Below are positions 33,209 to 44,934 of a stretch of DNA of 64,000 bases, one piece after another. The stretch's first letter is position 1, and every line of letters starts with the position of its first letter. The DNA comes from Gnetum montanum (taxonomy: Eukaryota; Streptophyta; Gnetopsida; Gnetales; Gnetaceae). A program made the translations under genes and the position numbers. The notes under the pieces were generated by a model. The model did not search any database and was not told the DNA's origin. It saw nothing but the letters and a program-made list of their open reading frames with translations. Where the stretch lies: assembly GCA_015680685.1 (NCBI GenBank), contig MNCI01030582.1, forward strand, positions 24,289 through 88,288. Reading direction: 5' to 3'.

Positions 33209-33999
33209 CAAGTGACCAATAGGGACTCACTGCACATGAAGGAAATAACTTGGGCATGGTAGTAGAATGCTATTCATGGTAAGGTTCCCCTTGCCAAAGA
33301 GATTGTGGAGTAGAAACTTCAAATAAACCTACTAAATCATAAGGTTGGTGAATGGAAAGATTACTGCACTTAGTTCCTTGAGTGGGGTTGAGTGCAAAAG
33401 GATCATAAGAAGAGTACAAAGTTGAGTAGGATTCCTATGTTAAATGATTGTAGGGTGATCTATTGAAAAGTGTTGGTTAGAGTTATTCATGAAGGAGATC
33501 CATGTAGAGCACACCTACAAGTTGTTTGCAGATAGCGTAGTTGTAGCTAACTCCTCTACTCATCAGATTACCACTACCTTAGGGGAGCTAACTATTGCCA
33601 CATTCTCACATGAGCCACCTACATGGAGTGACATCAATGAGAGTAACATCCTCACTAGTGTTAATTTTGGGGACATATACTAGGCTAACATGACTAAAGA
33701 TCAGCTCCTCCACCATCTAGAGGTTGGTCTTTGAAATTTGCCCATGGAGTACACTACTTTGGAACCCTCTTAGGTTTGTTTATTTTAGTTTTGTTTTATT
33801 ATATCTTAGTTTAGTTTGATTTAGTTTATTATTATGTTTTTAGCTACTTAGTTTATTCTTTTTGGTTACATATTCATGTTTTATATTTGTTATTGCAGGT
33901 CACAAATGATGTTGGCAGTCCCCAATATTGATCATGTTGGAGATGCTTCTCCTCCTCCTCTAGTTGCATCTTAGATTTGTCTATTTTGATCATGATCTT

Positions 34000-34930
34000 G
34001 GTTATGTCTATTGTTATTGATGTTATGATGTTAACATTATGATGTTGAGGCTAGTGTTAGACTTCTGATTATTGATTGATGGTTCATTATTCTAAACACT
34101 ATTTAAACTCTTGCGATCGTGGTTATGTATTATGGTATTTTGATTATTATCTTTAAGCTCTTTTAATTTTTCATGGTTTAATAATATTCAATATTTTAAA
34201 TATGTCATGCATTATACATTTTTTGTTAAACTATAGGGCTACGTTGATTATCCTATAGTGTCATCAAACACTAAAAATGGTAAAAACGGCTAGGCTGTAA
34301 GGGTGTAAACTAAGTTGTAAATAGGCTATAGATGTTTGCCAATTTAAGGCCATGGTGGGCCATGCTGTTGTTGCCAGTTTTAGGTCATGGTGGGCCTTCA
34401 TGTTGTTGCAAAAGAAAACATATAAAATTTTATGAATTTTTCTAGTTTAAAATTTTGTATAACATTTTTTATATTTATCATGCTAAAAGAGAAAAGGTCT
34501 TAAAAGTAAAAATGAAAACAAGAGTAAACTTTTGGATACATGTGAATTAAAAGTTAAATAAAACCAAAACAAAATAAAATCAAATAGTGCATAGAAGTAA
34601 AGTATAAACTAGTCTAAAAGGCTATAAATACATATGATTACATAGTCATAGGTGCATAGGGTAGGTGGATTAGGGATACACATCATTTGTGCAAATGTTT
34701 CCTAATCTTTGAAAGTTTAGACAATGTGTATAGCCTACTTTATACAAACTTGTATTCCCCATATCCTTTGCTAATAATGTTGAAGGGGAGCTCTTCCCAT
34801 GGTGCATCCATAGGTTCATCGTTGTTGGCCTTGGCCTCTGTTGCTCCATTGGGCTTTTTATCTTTTTGGCTAATAGTACGAGTTTCCTCCTGAAACTCCA
34901 CTTTGGACCCCTATTCTATGTCAATGTTGT
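34000..34930. other. T1 spacer with two minisatellite units
   Basis: Between the 3' end of the opposite-strand gene and T1 protease. AT-rich. Two copies of the 28-bp motif (TGCCAATTTAAGGCCATGG and TGCCAGTTTTAGGTCATGG) lie at 34336-34400. No gene recognised. The short frame at 34687-34893 overlaps protease-proximal sequence and lacks support. Confidence 0.55.
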
Positions 34931-34934
34931 TGAA

Positions 34935-35665
34935 TGTTAGAAGAACCACACCATCGCCATGAATAATTATTTTACCTCACTCATAAGGTAGGTGAATTTC
35001 TTAATGGATGGGCGAAGACACAACTCATAATTGAGCTAGCCAAGGCCTCCATAGGATAAGGTTGAATCTTGATGTTTCCTCTACGACCAAGAAGGTTTTG
35101 ATTGTGGGGAATTATTCCCTTGTCACAAAGTCTACAAAGATAGAGCCTTTGATAGAAACCTATGATTCATTGAGGGACCTAAGGGCTAAAGTTGTATGTG
35201 TGTTTCATATGTTTTGTTAGGTCCAAATGCTCAATGATGATATAAGGTATTATACTTTTTGTAGCTCCATCGTTAACATGAATCCTATGCACTTTATATT
35301 GTCCTACCCTTATTGTTATAAAGAGGGAAGCCTTGGTTACCTTGCTATTTTGGGGATTGGTTTTGATTTTTCTATCACGAAGCACTAATGGTATTGAATT
35401 TTATTTTTTTCTAGGTGAAGATGGTACCATCATCACATGGATGGATTCTTCACTAGCATAGATGTCCTTGCTGACAAGAATGGAGGTCAACATCTTGACT
35501 AGCACTTCACGATGTACAATGGAGATCATGATAAGGTCCTACAGGCTAAGGATTATATTCTTTTGCTTTAATGATTATTTGAGCTATTTCATTGCATTGA
35601 GGAAGTCCTTGTTGTTGGTTGTGGACTTTTCATTCTTATTATTCTTATCTTCCTCCATGCACCCC
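34935..35665 (-). pseudogene. T1 protease domain, decayed
   Basis: Colinear with T2 28195-29001 and T3 50500-51240. The N-terminal half reads CMEEDKNNKNEKSTTNNKDF, then LSLQDLIMIS and MLTSIL. The retropepsin half begins SLFITIRVGQYKVHRIHVND. The active-site triplet is NDG (35274-35266), one transition from the DDG of the other two copies. The C-terminal half survives only as fragments with stops (IHQEIH equivalent near 35000). Confidence 0.72.
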
Positions 35666-35689
35666 AAAATGTGAACTTCATGTTTTGGT

Positions 35690-37270
35690 TATGCTGGCTT
35701 AGCCTCTTTTCCCTTCCTTTGGGGCTCTTTTCCCTTTGGTTATGCACCCCAAAATGATGACTTCCATGGATGAGTTCATGGGAATGCCTCTTTTCCCTTC
35801 CTTTGGGAATGGAAGGTAGTATAAATTTGACTTGATAAAGTCATTAATCATTCCCTTGAATATAGTGAGAAGATGAGTCTCAGCTATTGGTTCTAGAATC
35901 TCATTGAACAAAGTGTTCAATTGCTGTATCAAATTTTGCACCATCTCAAGGGATCCTTGCTTGAACTTCATTAATTGGTCAAGGGTTGTGTTAAGTTTCA
36001 AGTTATACTTGAAACAGTTAATAAATTGTGAAATCAGGTCTTCTAGTGAGGATATGGATCCTCTCAGTAAGGCATGGTACCAATCTATGGCTTTTTAAAT
36101 AAGAGCCATAGGGAATATTTGCATTATTATGTGTAGCCAGGCTTGTAGTAATAAGCACTCAGAGTGGAAGGTTATAAGGTGTGATTTGGGATTACCTTCA
36201 TCATTGTGCTTGGTAAATTAGGGTATGGAAACATCTAGGGTAAGAGTTAGTTGTGGGTTGTAGGACTAATGGGATCATCTTGATAGAAATCCATTATTTT
36301 AATGGTCTAGGAAATGGAGGCCTTAAGCCTTTGTAGCTCTTCCCTTAAGTCTTGGATCATCCAAAAGGCTTGATTTAGTCCCTGAGGCATCCTTGTTGAT
36401 TATGGGATTTGCACAAAATATTGAGGTGTAACTTAGGAGGTCTATGGCCTTGCGATGGGTTGTGGCACCAAGGGAAGAGGTTGGGTTATCATTGTTACAA
36501 ATTGACTAAACAACAAAAATAAAGTTTTATGTTGGTATCTGGGGTACAAAGGGGACAAAAGGGGTATGTGATCCTTGGATTACATGGAAAATGGATCAGT
36601 GGTGGTTACAACCACTAATGATGACTACACAAACCATGGTTATGTTGAAAATGACATGAAAAAGGGGAAGGTTATTGCCTGTGACATCGATTGTATTTGG
36701 TGCACTACTATAATGGGCTTTAACCCAAACATGTTAGATAGGGGGAGGTGAGGATTAAGGAATTTGTCTTGTGGAAGAGGTGAGGGGGGTTGAGGTAGGC
36801 AATGTGGGTTTGGGGGTTGATTATTTGAAGAGCCCCTCCATGAAATTCTAATGTTTGGACTCCACCTCGAACTCATCCTCTTTTTCTTGCTACTCATTTG
36901 AGCTAGCCTTCCCATCCTATTCATCCATCTCAATTAACTGAGAAAGGATGCATGCATAGGTTTTAGTCAAAGGTATTTTATAGTACGGGGAAGGTATGCA
37001 TTCCTTTCCATCATAGTGGATAAGTTCATACTTCCTTTTGGCTTTTGCTTTCATTCTTGGAATTAGCATGCCAACCTGAATTTTTGCATAAAAGAAGTGG
37101 TAGTGATCTTTGTTCATCATCGATAATTCTAGGCTTCTTTGCCAAAGCTTGAGTAATTGCCTATACTCAACTATAGTAGGATCCTTGGGGTCATAAAGTC
37201 TTATGGCCTATTGGCTAGATCTGATGTCATGGAAGTTAAAAGGAAAAATGGTCAACTAGGTGAATGACAT
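35690..37270 (-). pseudogene. gag: T1 gag with internal deletion
   Basis: Start ATG at 37270-37268, then LYDPKDPTIVEYRQLLKLW, HYHFFYAKIQVGMLIPRMKA and KECIPSPYYKIPLTK, shared with T3. The capsid core is at 36001-35820 (LNTTLDQLMKFKQGSLEM, then FKGMINDFIKSNLYYL). Directly after it the sequence jumps to the protease N-terminus. About 1.1 kb of gag C-terminus that T3 has at 49340-50490 is missing, and short duplications (GCACCCCAAAATG, TTTTCCCTTCCTTTGGG) flank the scar at 35655-35820. Confidence 0.78.
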
Positions 37271-37858
37271 TGTCAAAGATATTATTTTGACCTTTTTACT
37301 ATTTTTAGTAAAAATTCCCAACAGTGGGATTATCCACAAGTGTAGTTGACTATGAATAGAAAGGTAGTCAAGAAACTATTATTGTAAAATGCTTTGTAGT
37401 GCTTAGTTGTATACTATGTAGTAGGCAGTGTCGGAGATGGTAGCACTAACTATGTTGGTCCTTCTAGTAGGGTCTATGTTGGAGGTTGACATAGTAGACC
37501 ACTAGGATTCCCAATCAAATACGCTAAGTGATGAGAGTATATATGTTGGCTCTTTTCATCAAATTTCATAGTAGATGGATTTAGGTTTTTGAACAAAAAT
37601 GGATTTTTGGATTTGGATTTTCAAGGTAAACTATGCTACTTCCAAGGAATTCAGCAACTACTATGAAAATACACTTGAAACACAGCTCACTTACCATAAG
37701 GTATTTGGATGGGAATTTAGGCAACAACATTGGCTTTGATGGAATACGTTTATAGGTTTTGAAATTTGAAAATGTAAAAGTCTTGGTGTTTTAGAAAAGA
37801 TTTTTAAAGGCTTTTTGGGCTAAGAATTTGGATAGAGGCCCTTCTAACATTAGAAAAC
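37271..37858 (-). other. T1 leader with decayed primer site
   Basis: Noncoding. Next to the LTR the minus strand reads GTTTTCTAATGTTAGAAGG, a decayed form of the T2 spacer and primer site (GTTTT, then TGGCGCTCGAAGG). The remainder to the gag start has no repeat partner in the window. Confidence 0.6.
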
Positions 37859-39274
37859 TGTAGCACCTAGAAAATTTGATTTCTGAAATAGGGACTAGAA
37901 AATTCCATGTGCTAGATATTTTTAGCTTCGAATCCCAAGGGCCTCTAAAAAATAAAATTTAAGGAACCTTGGATGGTCTAGCCAATCACCTAGGAACTTA
38001 CAAAAATGTAAAAGAAAATATAAATAATGGTAAAAATGAAAATGGGTTTGCATATCTGAAATGAAAATAGACATAGAAATGAAAACTTGAACTTAAATAT
38101 GAACGAAAATGAACTATAACTTTATTGAAATGTAAAATGCATATAGTACAAGGTTCAAGAAGTACATATTTGTCTACTCAGTTGCACAAGAAGTTTGTGT
38201 GGATTGAGCTTGAAGTTTGTTGGAGTTGGTAGGCTGTGTTTCGCACTCGAACCCCATAATTCGGATACTTTCCAACCCCAGTTGCCAGTAGCTCCTTACT
38301 AGTTTTCATTGGAATCTGCAACTTTGTTCATAGATGGTATTCCACCATTGATGCAATGGTATCACGTTGAGATTCTCTAATTCCTAGCATAGATGACAAT
38401 TTTCTCTCAAAGGTATTTCAAGATTACAATAGGTTCTAGGTTGCAAAAGTGCAGAATTACTTTTCAAGTTGTTGAACTTTGAAATTGTTACTGCTTGAAA
38501 GAAGTTGGAACCCCAATAAGGTATTCACGTTCAATTTATATAGGCTATGGAATTGCTATTTTTAGGCTCTATATATCACTGTCATGATTACTGATAGATT
38601 GATATTTATTTATAGGTTGTAATGGGTACAATTCTTAGCATGGGTAACCATTTATAGTAAGTTCTAATACACTATAGACAACAAAGCCCATTTGAATCCT
38701 ATAAATAGTAAACAAACTTTTGTAACTACACTGGCATCATCCCAACTATGCTAACCTTTGTGGACTATGTTGAGGTTGCTGAAAACTACTAGTGAACATG
38801 ATGTTTATGCTAGCCCTGCTACAACTGCTGAAAACCTGTGGTGACTACATTTGTCATTGTTGGAAAAATGGAAATTGCTACAATTCCAACACTGGATATA
38901 TGCATCTATGTTGGGTTTTGTGGTGACTACACTAGGTTTGGGTGGAAAATAAAAATCCAATATCATCTACACTAGAGGTAGATGGTTCTAGCATAGTTGA
39001 GGCTATACCCCTACAAAAACCCATGCAAATGCTAAATTTGGCAATTCCTAGGGCATTTTCAGTCTTCCTAGGCTCAAATATAGATTTGATGTGACCTTTT
39101 CCACTTTGTAAGTGAGGAAATAGCAACTTCTAAAGCATTTTTCAGCCCTAAAAAGTTAAAGTATGCAAGATTGTAGCTAATGGACTACAAATCTTACATT
39201 TACAATAAAATCTTTCCTCAAGTTAGAGTATGAAAGTTGTAATTTGCAACATGAATTTTCTTGGTGGTGTTTCA
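37859..39274 (-). repeat. T1 5' LTR (1416 bp)
   Basis: Partner of 13846-15248. Starts TGTAGCACC and ends GGTGGTGTTTCA on the plus strand. The TATA-like CCTATATAAATTG is on the minus strand at about 38531-38543. The primer-site side is at its low-coordinate end, fixing the polarity of T1. Confidence 0.86.
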
Positions 39275-41210
39275 AAATTGATAAATCATGAAGGAATAAA
39301 TGGATTTCATGATAGTTCTCCTAGTTCACCCTCCTTTTCTTCTTTGTATACATTATTTAGTTTTGATGAAGATGACTATAGGTGCAAAGATAGAGCTCTA
39401 TCATAGGATCAAAGTAGAAAACTTGACAATCACCATAGAATGATCATAAAATGAGGAATCATGATAGATATCCTTGTAGGAATTGAAATGGAGGAAAAGA
39501 TCAAGACCAAGACCAAGGACTAGATAAAAGGTACCAAAGAAAGCATAGATGAGATCATTACAATTGGGTAGATAGAGATAGAGATTATGACTATGATATA
39601 TTTGATGATGTTAAACCATTATTAGCCACCAAAAAAGATTCAAATTAGGAAGGTAGTGAGGATTCCACACATGCATTAAAAAGAAAGCCACATTAAATAA
39701 CTTGACATGAATAAGATTTCAAAGTTCAAAAGAGTATAAATTTTGATTTGCAACTTCATCTACAAACCTTCTGTGATGCTTGCACTTGACAAAACACTAA
39801 ACGTAAGTGGTAGAAAGTTAAGCTCTTCCCAAGATACTAATCAAGGAAGTCAAAAGTTGGTATAGATCATTGTAAAGAGATTTAATCCACTAGTGGTGCA
39901 TGATGCTTAAGCTCTTTAATGAAAAGTACCAAGGAAAAAAATCCAAGGATATCTTTAATGAAAGGATATCTAATCTAAGGAAAAATATCCATGGGTAAAA
40001 GCAAGGGAACCTTAAATCCCTTGATGTAACCCTAGATAGATAGTATTCTCTACTACATAGATGCCCTAGCCAAGGAAAGCTACACTAAGGAAGAGTGCAA
40101 AGGATTATAACTAGGATCCAGCCCTTTACAAGAAGGAGATCTATATCTATGATTAGCAAGAAGAGACATATTGTTATGAGGTTATTTCACATAAGATCAT
40201 GTCAATGCAAAAATCCATCATTAAAATAGTAATAAAAATGAATAAGATGTGCCATTTAATGGATGAAAATTTGCAACTACTTTGAAATTATGGATGAAAA
40301 GATAGAGCATGTAAGGATAAAAGACCAAGGTAAGAAAAAAGAAAAAAAAAGGATAGGAAAATAAGTTGGAATACTTATTAGCAAAAAGAAAAAGCTACAA
40401 TAGTAGAAGAGGTTGTAGACTTAGATTTAAAAGAATATGATGGATATGCTGACATATATCAATATTAACATCTAAAGAGTTATTACCTAGTCATGTCACA
40501 TCTATAGAAGTTTGAAGCTTATGTTTTCAATTTCAAGTTCATGGAGGAGAATCATCTATATGATTACCTTATTTACAAGGTAATTATAGATAGTCCTACA
40601 ATAAAGAAAACTATCCAAGTGGGGCTTCTCATTAATGTCAAGACTATTCCTGATAGTAGTGGAAAAACCCACAATCATGGGAGATGTCACCATTAATGTA
40701 GTAGTATCCTTATCATCAACTAGATGCTTATGGATACTATGTTCAATATTTTGTTTTTCCTAGTGGTCTCACTACCCATAACTTTGCTCACTATTAATAC
40801 CCTCTTGAATATCATCAACTTGTAGTACCTGATGTAGAATTACCATCTTACACCTCTCAAAATCCATTACATTCTTCCGAACACTATCATACTCATCAAG
40901 AAGACTATTACAAGAAGACTTATAATAATGCTAGCACTATTACAAGAATAAACCCTAAACACTGTCATACTAGCACTATTATAAGAAGACTTACCATCAT
41001 AACCATAACAAAAGAATGTCACTGGTGCTATCAACATACATTTTGATGATAGTGCTAGTAACTCTATGTGTAAGTCTAAAAAATGCACTCTCTTTAGGAT
41101 GGCTTCCATGGATATGAAAAGAGCTAGTAGATTTACCATCACACTAAGACTAGTACAAGGCTCAAATGGTGTAACTTTCTTTTTCATAATAATGCCTCAT
41201 AATCCTTCAT
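39275..41210 (+). pseudogene. gag: Gb gag, C-terminal half, right of T1
   Basis: Continues the frame broken at 13845. Blocks in order are SPSSPSFSSLY, a charged Arg/Asp/His region, LHLQTFCDAC (39755-39785), KEVKSWYRSL, LKLFNEKYQ and SNLRKNIHG (39840-39990), and a Tyr/Pro/His-rich tail with YGYYVQYFVF (40725-40760). Each block has a counterpart in the same order in copy Ga on the opposite strand at 1-2334, for example SWYRSL against NWYWSL and SNLRKNIHG against SNLRRQIQG. Stops and shifts are frequent. Confidence 0.7.
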
Positions 41211-41459
41211 AAGCACTAACAACCATTATCACTCTAGAATAAGACATAAAACTATCATGTTTACTCACATGGTAAGTGATTGGATTAAGGTAAGATCTCT
41301 TTCCAAAAAGAGGACAAATCTAGGGAGTCCCTTAATCTATTTGTGGGTTGCTAGAAATCCATCATGCAAAAGTCTATTAGACCCAGGTTTAGGCATGACT
41401 CTAATCTCATAAGAAATGTAAAAAGCATGGAAACTACCACCACTTAAGAAATGAAACAT

Positions 41460-41720
41460 TAGGTTGGAGCTTATAGATCAATTTATCATTATCCCATTAG
41501 GGTAGGTAGATAATGTGATGGACACTATTGATGGATGATCTTATTTAGCAAATTTCCTTGTGATCAATGTGGAGAGTAGTAAGGGAAAATTTTCAATCAT
41601 CATGGAAAAATCCTAGATTAGCACCATTGATGTTAAGCTTAGAATTCAAGACCTCTCCTTGATGATTACCCAGGAGATTGAACATGGCATGGTGAAGAGG
41701 CAAAAAATTCCATGCATTAC
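41460..41720 (+). pseudogene. Gb protease C-terminal fragment (tentative)
   Basis: The plus strand reads YLANFLVINVESSKGKFSII, then ISTIDVKLRIQDLSL. This resembles the end of gypsy retropepsins, where a DF-(V/Y)-(V/I)-(L/D)-D block is followed by ILGRPWL-(A/S)-T-x-(D/K)-A. It is downstream of gag in the right order. The Gly-Arg-Pro signature itself is degraded. Confidence 0.4.
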
Positions 41721-42857
41721 TTATAATAATATAGGATGTAGTTGTCTACCAAAAGTCTAGAGTGTAAAAACAACCTCTATACTAGCCTACAACAAACTTG
41801 AAAAACAAGTGTGAGTTCAAAAACATATATGTACAATAGTCACTAAATCAAAATATACCTAGTGGTGAGAAAATGAAAGTGCCAAACTATTTAAAACATG
41901 CATGGAAACATCCAACCTACTTTTTAGATATTCTAAGAAAATATATCGAATAGAGAACTTACAAAAGGGCATTCATTAACTTGATCATACAATAGAAGAA
42001 AGTGATGACCAAGAAGACTTGAAAGCTAAAATTGAAAATGAGAAAAAAAAAACATATTTGAAGAAATACATTCTAACCAACAAAATATGTATCTCTAAAT
42101 GATCAAAACCTGATTTTCCTCAATATTAAATGGGTTAGCAAATAAAAATATAAATTACTAAAGATGATAAATAGAAAATCCATGCTGTATGATCTAAGAA
42201 ATATGTAGTCCATTTTTCACATGCTCATCCATAAGCTTAGTTATGGGTGAGATGCTTCATCTTGAATAATAATCTGATGAGTGAATTTTTACTTTTTCAT
42301 TTTATATTATTTTAAAACTTTTTTCTATTCTTGTTATTTTTATAATTTCTTCTAAATTTTTCACTTCTTTTCATTTTCTTATTTCTTACTACATTTTTCA
42401 TTTCTTTATAATATTCTATTTTCTTGATTTTTTTTATAAAAATTTTCTATGTTTGTATTAAAAATATTATTAATCATCATGTAGAAATTAATACCATGCA
42501 ATGGAATTTTACCTTATGATATCAAACCATAGAAGGATTAATTGAACATGGTAGTGAGACCATGTCATGCATTTCTCCATTCCTACTAATAAGAGGTGTT
42601 TGTCATGGGAGTAATGTTATCTTCTATCACATTTAAAATCTCTAATTAATCTATGAGTGCTATGCTTCAAAGGAAGGAGGAAGAACCAAGAAGGTATGGA
42701 CAAGGTTATAGAATCAAAGGAATTTGTCAATTCTTTAGACTTTCACCTTGGGTTCCGCTAGTCTCACATTGATGCATTACCACTCATGATTTTATTGTAT
42801 TTGGTAAACATCCTTTGAAAATATTTGTTTCCTCATTATGTTGTTGTGATTGAAAAT
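41721..42857. other. AT-rich end of Gb; no gene
   Basis: Contains a long pyrimidine-rich stretch (42285-42450) and A-rich runs. No RT, integrase or LTR of Gb is recognisable before T4 begins. It may be the decayed 3' region of Gb. Confidence 0.45.
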
Positions 42858-44934
42858 CTTAGTTACTAGAAAATCAAAAAATTTTCAGTGAAACAACTTT
42901 TACCTCAGAACCCAATGGCCTCTGTGAAAAAAAAGATTCAAGGTACCTTGGATGGTCCAAAATATCACCTAGGGACTTAAAGAAGGGTAAAACAAGATAG
43001 AAAAAATGGAAATGCAAAATATAAATCTGGGGGATAAATTATGTCAAAATGAAACAAAGGAATAAAACTTGCATACAAATGAAACTGTAAAGTTTATTTT
43101 AGCAAAAATAAAGAAGGTACAAGAAATGTATACAAGATGGCCTATGGTAGTAGGGTGGTTCACTTCAGTGAGGGTTTAGAGTCCATTGAAACTACTACAA
43201 TCAGCTCCAAGATTCAAAGGTTCTACCACTCTTAATGCTTTCAAACCTTTGGTACTCTTACACTATATGTGCAACGTTGTTAACATAGGGGGATGAAACA
43301 TGTGAGGGATTTGGATCATAAAAGTTAGCAACATTGGAAGTCTTGGTGCCTAGGTGCTTTGCATTGATGCCAAAATCTCATAAATCTCAAAGGGGAATAA
43401 TAGGGGTAACAATGGTTGCAAAAGGTTCCATGCTAGGGGATTCTAAAATTTTCATGTTTACTAGTGTACAAGAGCTCTCAAATGCAAAAGATGCCTTAAA
43501 ATGCAAAAGTGTGAAATCTTTACATGGTGTTTAGGGTAGGTTTTTTAGGTTTTAGGCCACAAATTTGGTTGCAAATTATGCCTAATTGTTGACAAAATTA
43601 TGGCCATGTACAAGTGCTTGCAGGTGTAAGAATCTAGTCAGGTTACTATGTATGATAAGTTTTTGATATCCCCATGACATCAAAATCATTTTGTTTACTA
43701 AAAATAGTAAACAAGAATTTCACCCATGTTGGTCATTCTAATAGCAATGCTAAAGTGTAGGGTCAATGCTGGATTTGGTGCCATGCTATAATCTTGGACG
43801 ATGCTAGAGCAATCCTAGGGGGAAGGTGCAACGTTGGGGGGATGTAATGTTAATGTTGGGGAGTAAGAGTTATAACCCCCACAATAGGCATGGGTGATGC
43901 CACACCCTCCACCGCTAGGTGCAGGTGGGTTATATCCTTCAATAGGTACCTATAGTGTGGAAAATGTTGTACCCCCCACAAAACCCATGAAAATGCCAAT
44001 TTTGGTATCTTGAAAGGAATTTTAATCCCTCCAAGTTCAAATATTGATGTTATATAGCTCTTTTCACTTGAGGGTTGAGACTTTGATCACTTATGAGGCA
44101 TTTTGTTAGCCCTAAAGCTAAAGTATACAAAATTGCATCTCTTGGATTGCAATCTTCACATTTAGAATGAAGTTTAGCCTAAAGTTTCATGGGGTGAAGA
44201 CTAAAAATATTACAACATGTATTTTTGGTGGTGTTTCGTTGGACCCTCATTGTTGGTGTTAGGATGATTCACTTGAAAGGCATCGACAAAGAATACAAAA
44301 TGCCATTGCATGTCCACCATCAATGTTGCCTCTTTATGCTTAATTCAGTTATGTCAAATCATGCTTAAGAGTGCTTGTGAGGATGGAAGAAGGCTATGAT
44401 GAAGGAATGGTCATGAGATCATAGAAAAATGATCATGAGGATCAATAATGCATTTCAAGTACTTAAATCATGGCTATGGCATTGACATGTTAGTCAGTTA
44501 GTGGTTTTGACATTTCATGTTTTGAAGTATGGTTTACTTAGTAGATACATTTGATGAACTGTCATCTTGTTCTAATGTTTCTTTAGTTACCAGACTCCTC
44601 CCTTTGCATATTTGGAGCCATTGATTTGAGCTTTTGGTCTTCATAGGCCATTCTTGCTTCTTGGAAATTTGCTTCCCCATTTTCTTGTGTGGTGAAAGCT
44701 TCTTTGGGTTTCTTTGCCAAGGTTGATTTTGATAAGGCTATTTTGCTGAATGAGGTGTGTTACATTTAGTAGATTGAATGGATTTTTCATCAAATGAGAT
44801 GTGCTATACTTAATGGAATTAAAGGTTTTCTTGTTAAATGAGATGTGTTACATCCAACAGACTTGTGGGTGGAGCATGACAAAGGGATGTCATATGGTCA
44901 TAATGCATGAGTGTCAAACATTGATCAAGATTTT
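42858..44934 (-). mobile_element. T4: 3' end of another Tat-like element
   Basis: An LTR (42858-44238) related to the T1 LTRs is followed by a 3' UTR (44239-44934) matching T1 15249-15860. Shared words are ACCTTGGATGGTC and ATCACCTAGG near the left, TTTTTGGTGGTGTTTCG at the LTR edge, then CTCCTCCCTTTGCAT and GAGATGTGTTACAT. The element is cut at 44934, where T3 begins. Its pol and gag are not in the window unless beyond the right edge. Confidence 0.75.

Larger units (their letters stand above)
23587..33974 (+). pseudogene. Opposite-strand multi-exon gene of T1 (unknown product), interrupted by T2
   Basis: Product not recognised. Exons by splice sites and match to T3: 23970-24352, 24495-24686, 24810-24932, 25077-25336 joined to 33214-33773, and a last exon 33899-33974 ending at a TAG aligned with the T3 stop. 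Conserved words include RFVKFL, then W(V/I)(T/S)QDP, MDE.LSITT, EGL..(S)LD..DALF, MKPWV.T.NK, DIID, QVVAL, EAQV.N, EITW, LEWG, PPTW and LHH. Introns have GT and AG ends. The QVVAL region is a Glu/Lys-rich predicted coiled coil. A weak first exon may start at 23587 (KNP word shared with T3). The middle exons present in T3 (55825-54370) are absent here. T2 sits in the fourth exon after the CAAGT target. Stops show it is dead in this copy. Confidence 0.72.
13846..39274 (-). mobile_element. T1: Tat/Ogre-like Ty3/gypsy element with nested insertions
   Basis: Terminal LTRs of about 1.4 kb (13846-15248 and 37859-39274) align along their length, start TGTAGC or TGTAGA and end TTTCA on the plus strand. 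Minus-strand order is 5' LTR, primer site, gag, protease, minisatellite, opposite-strand gene, palindrome array, RT, RNase H, second RNase H, integrase, 3' UTR, 3' LTR. Flanking pentamers GAACT and AAATT differ by two transitions and are probably the decayed target duplication. Subtracting T2 (7872 bp), solo LTR S1 (1189 bp) and their target duplicates gives about 16.36 kb. The second RNase H and the gag type place it in the Tat lineage. All genes are broken. Confidence 0.82.
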
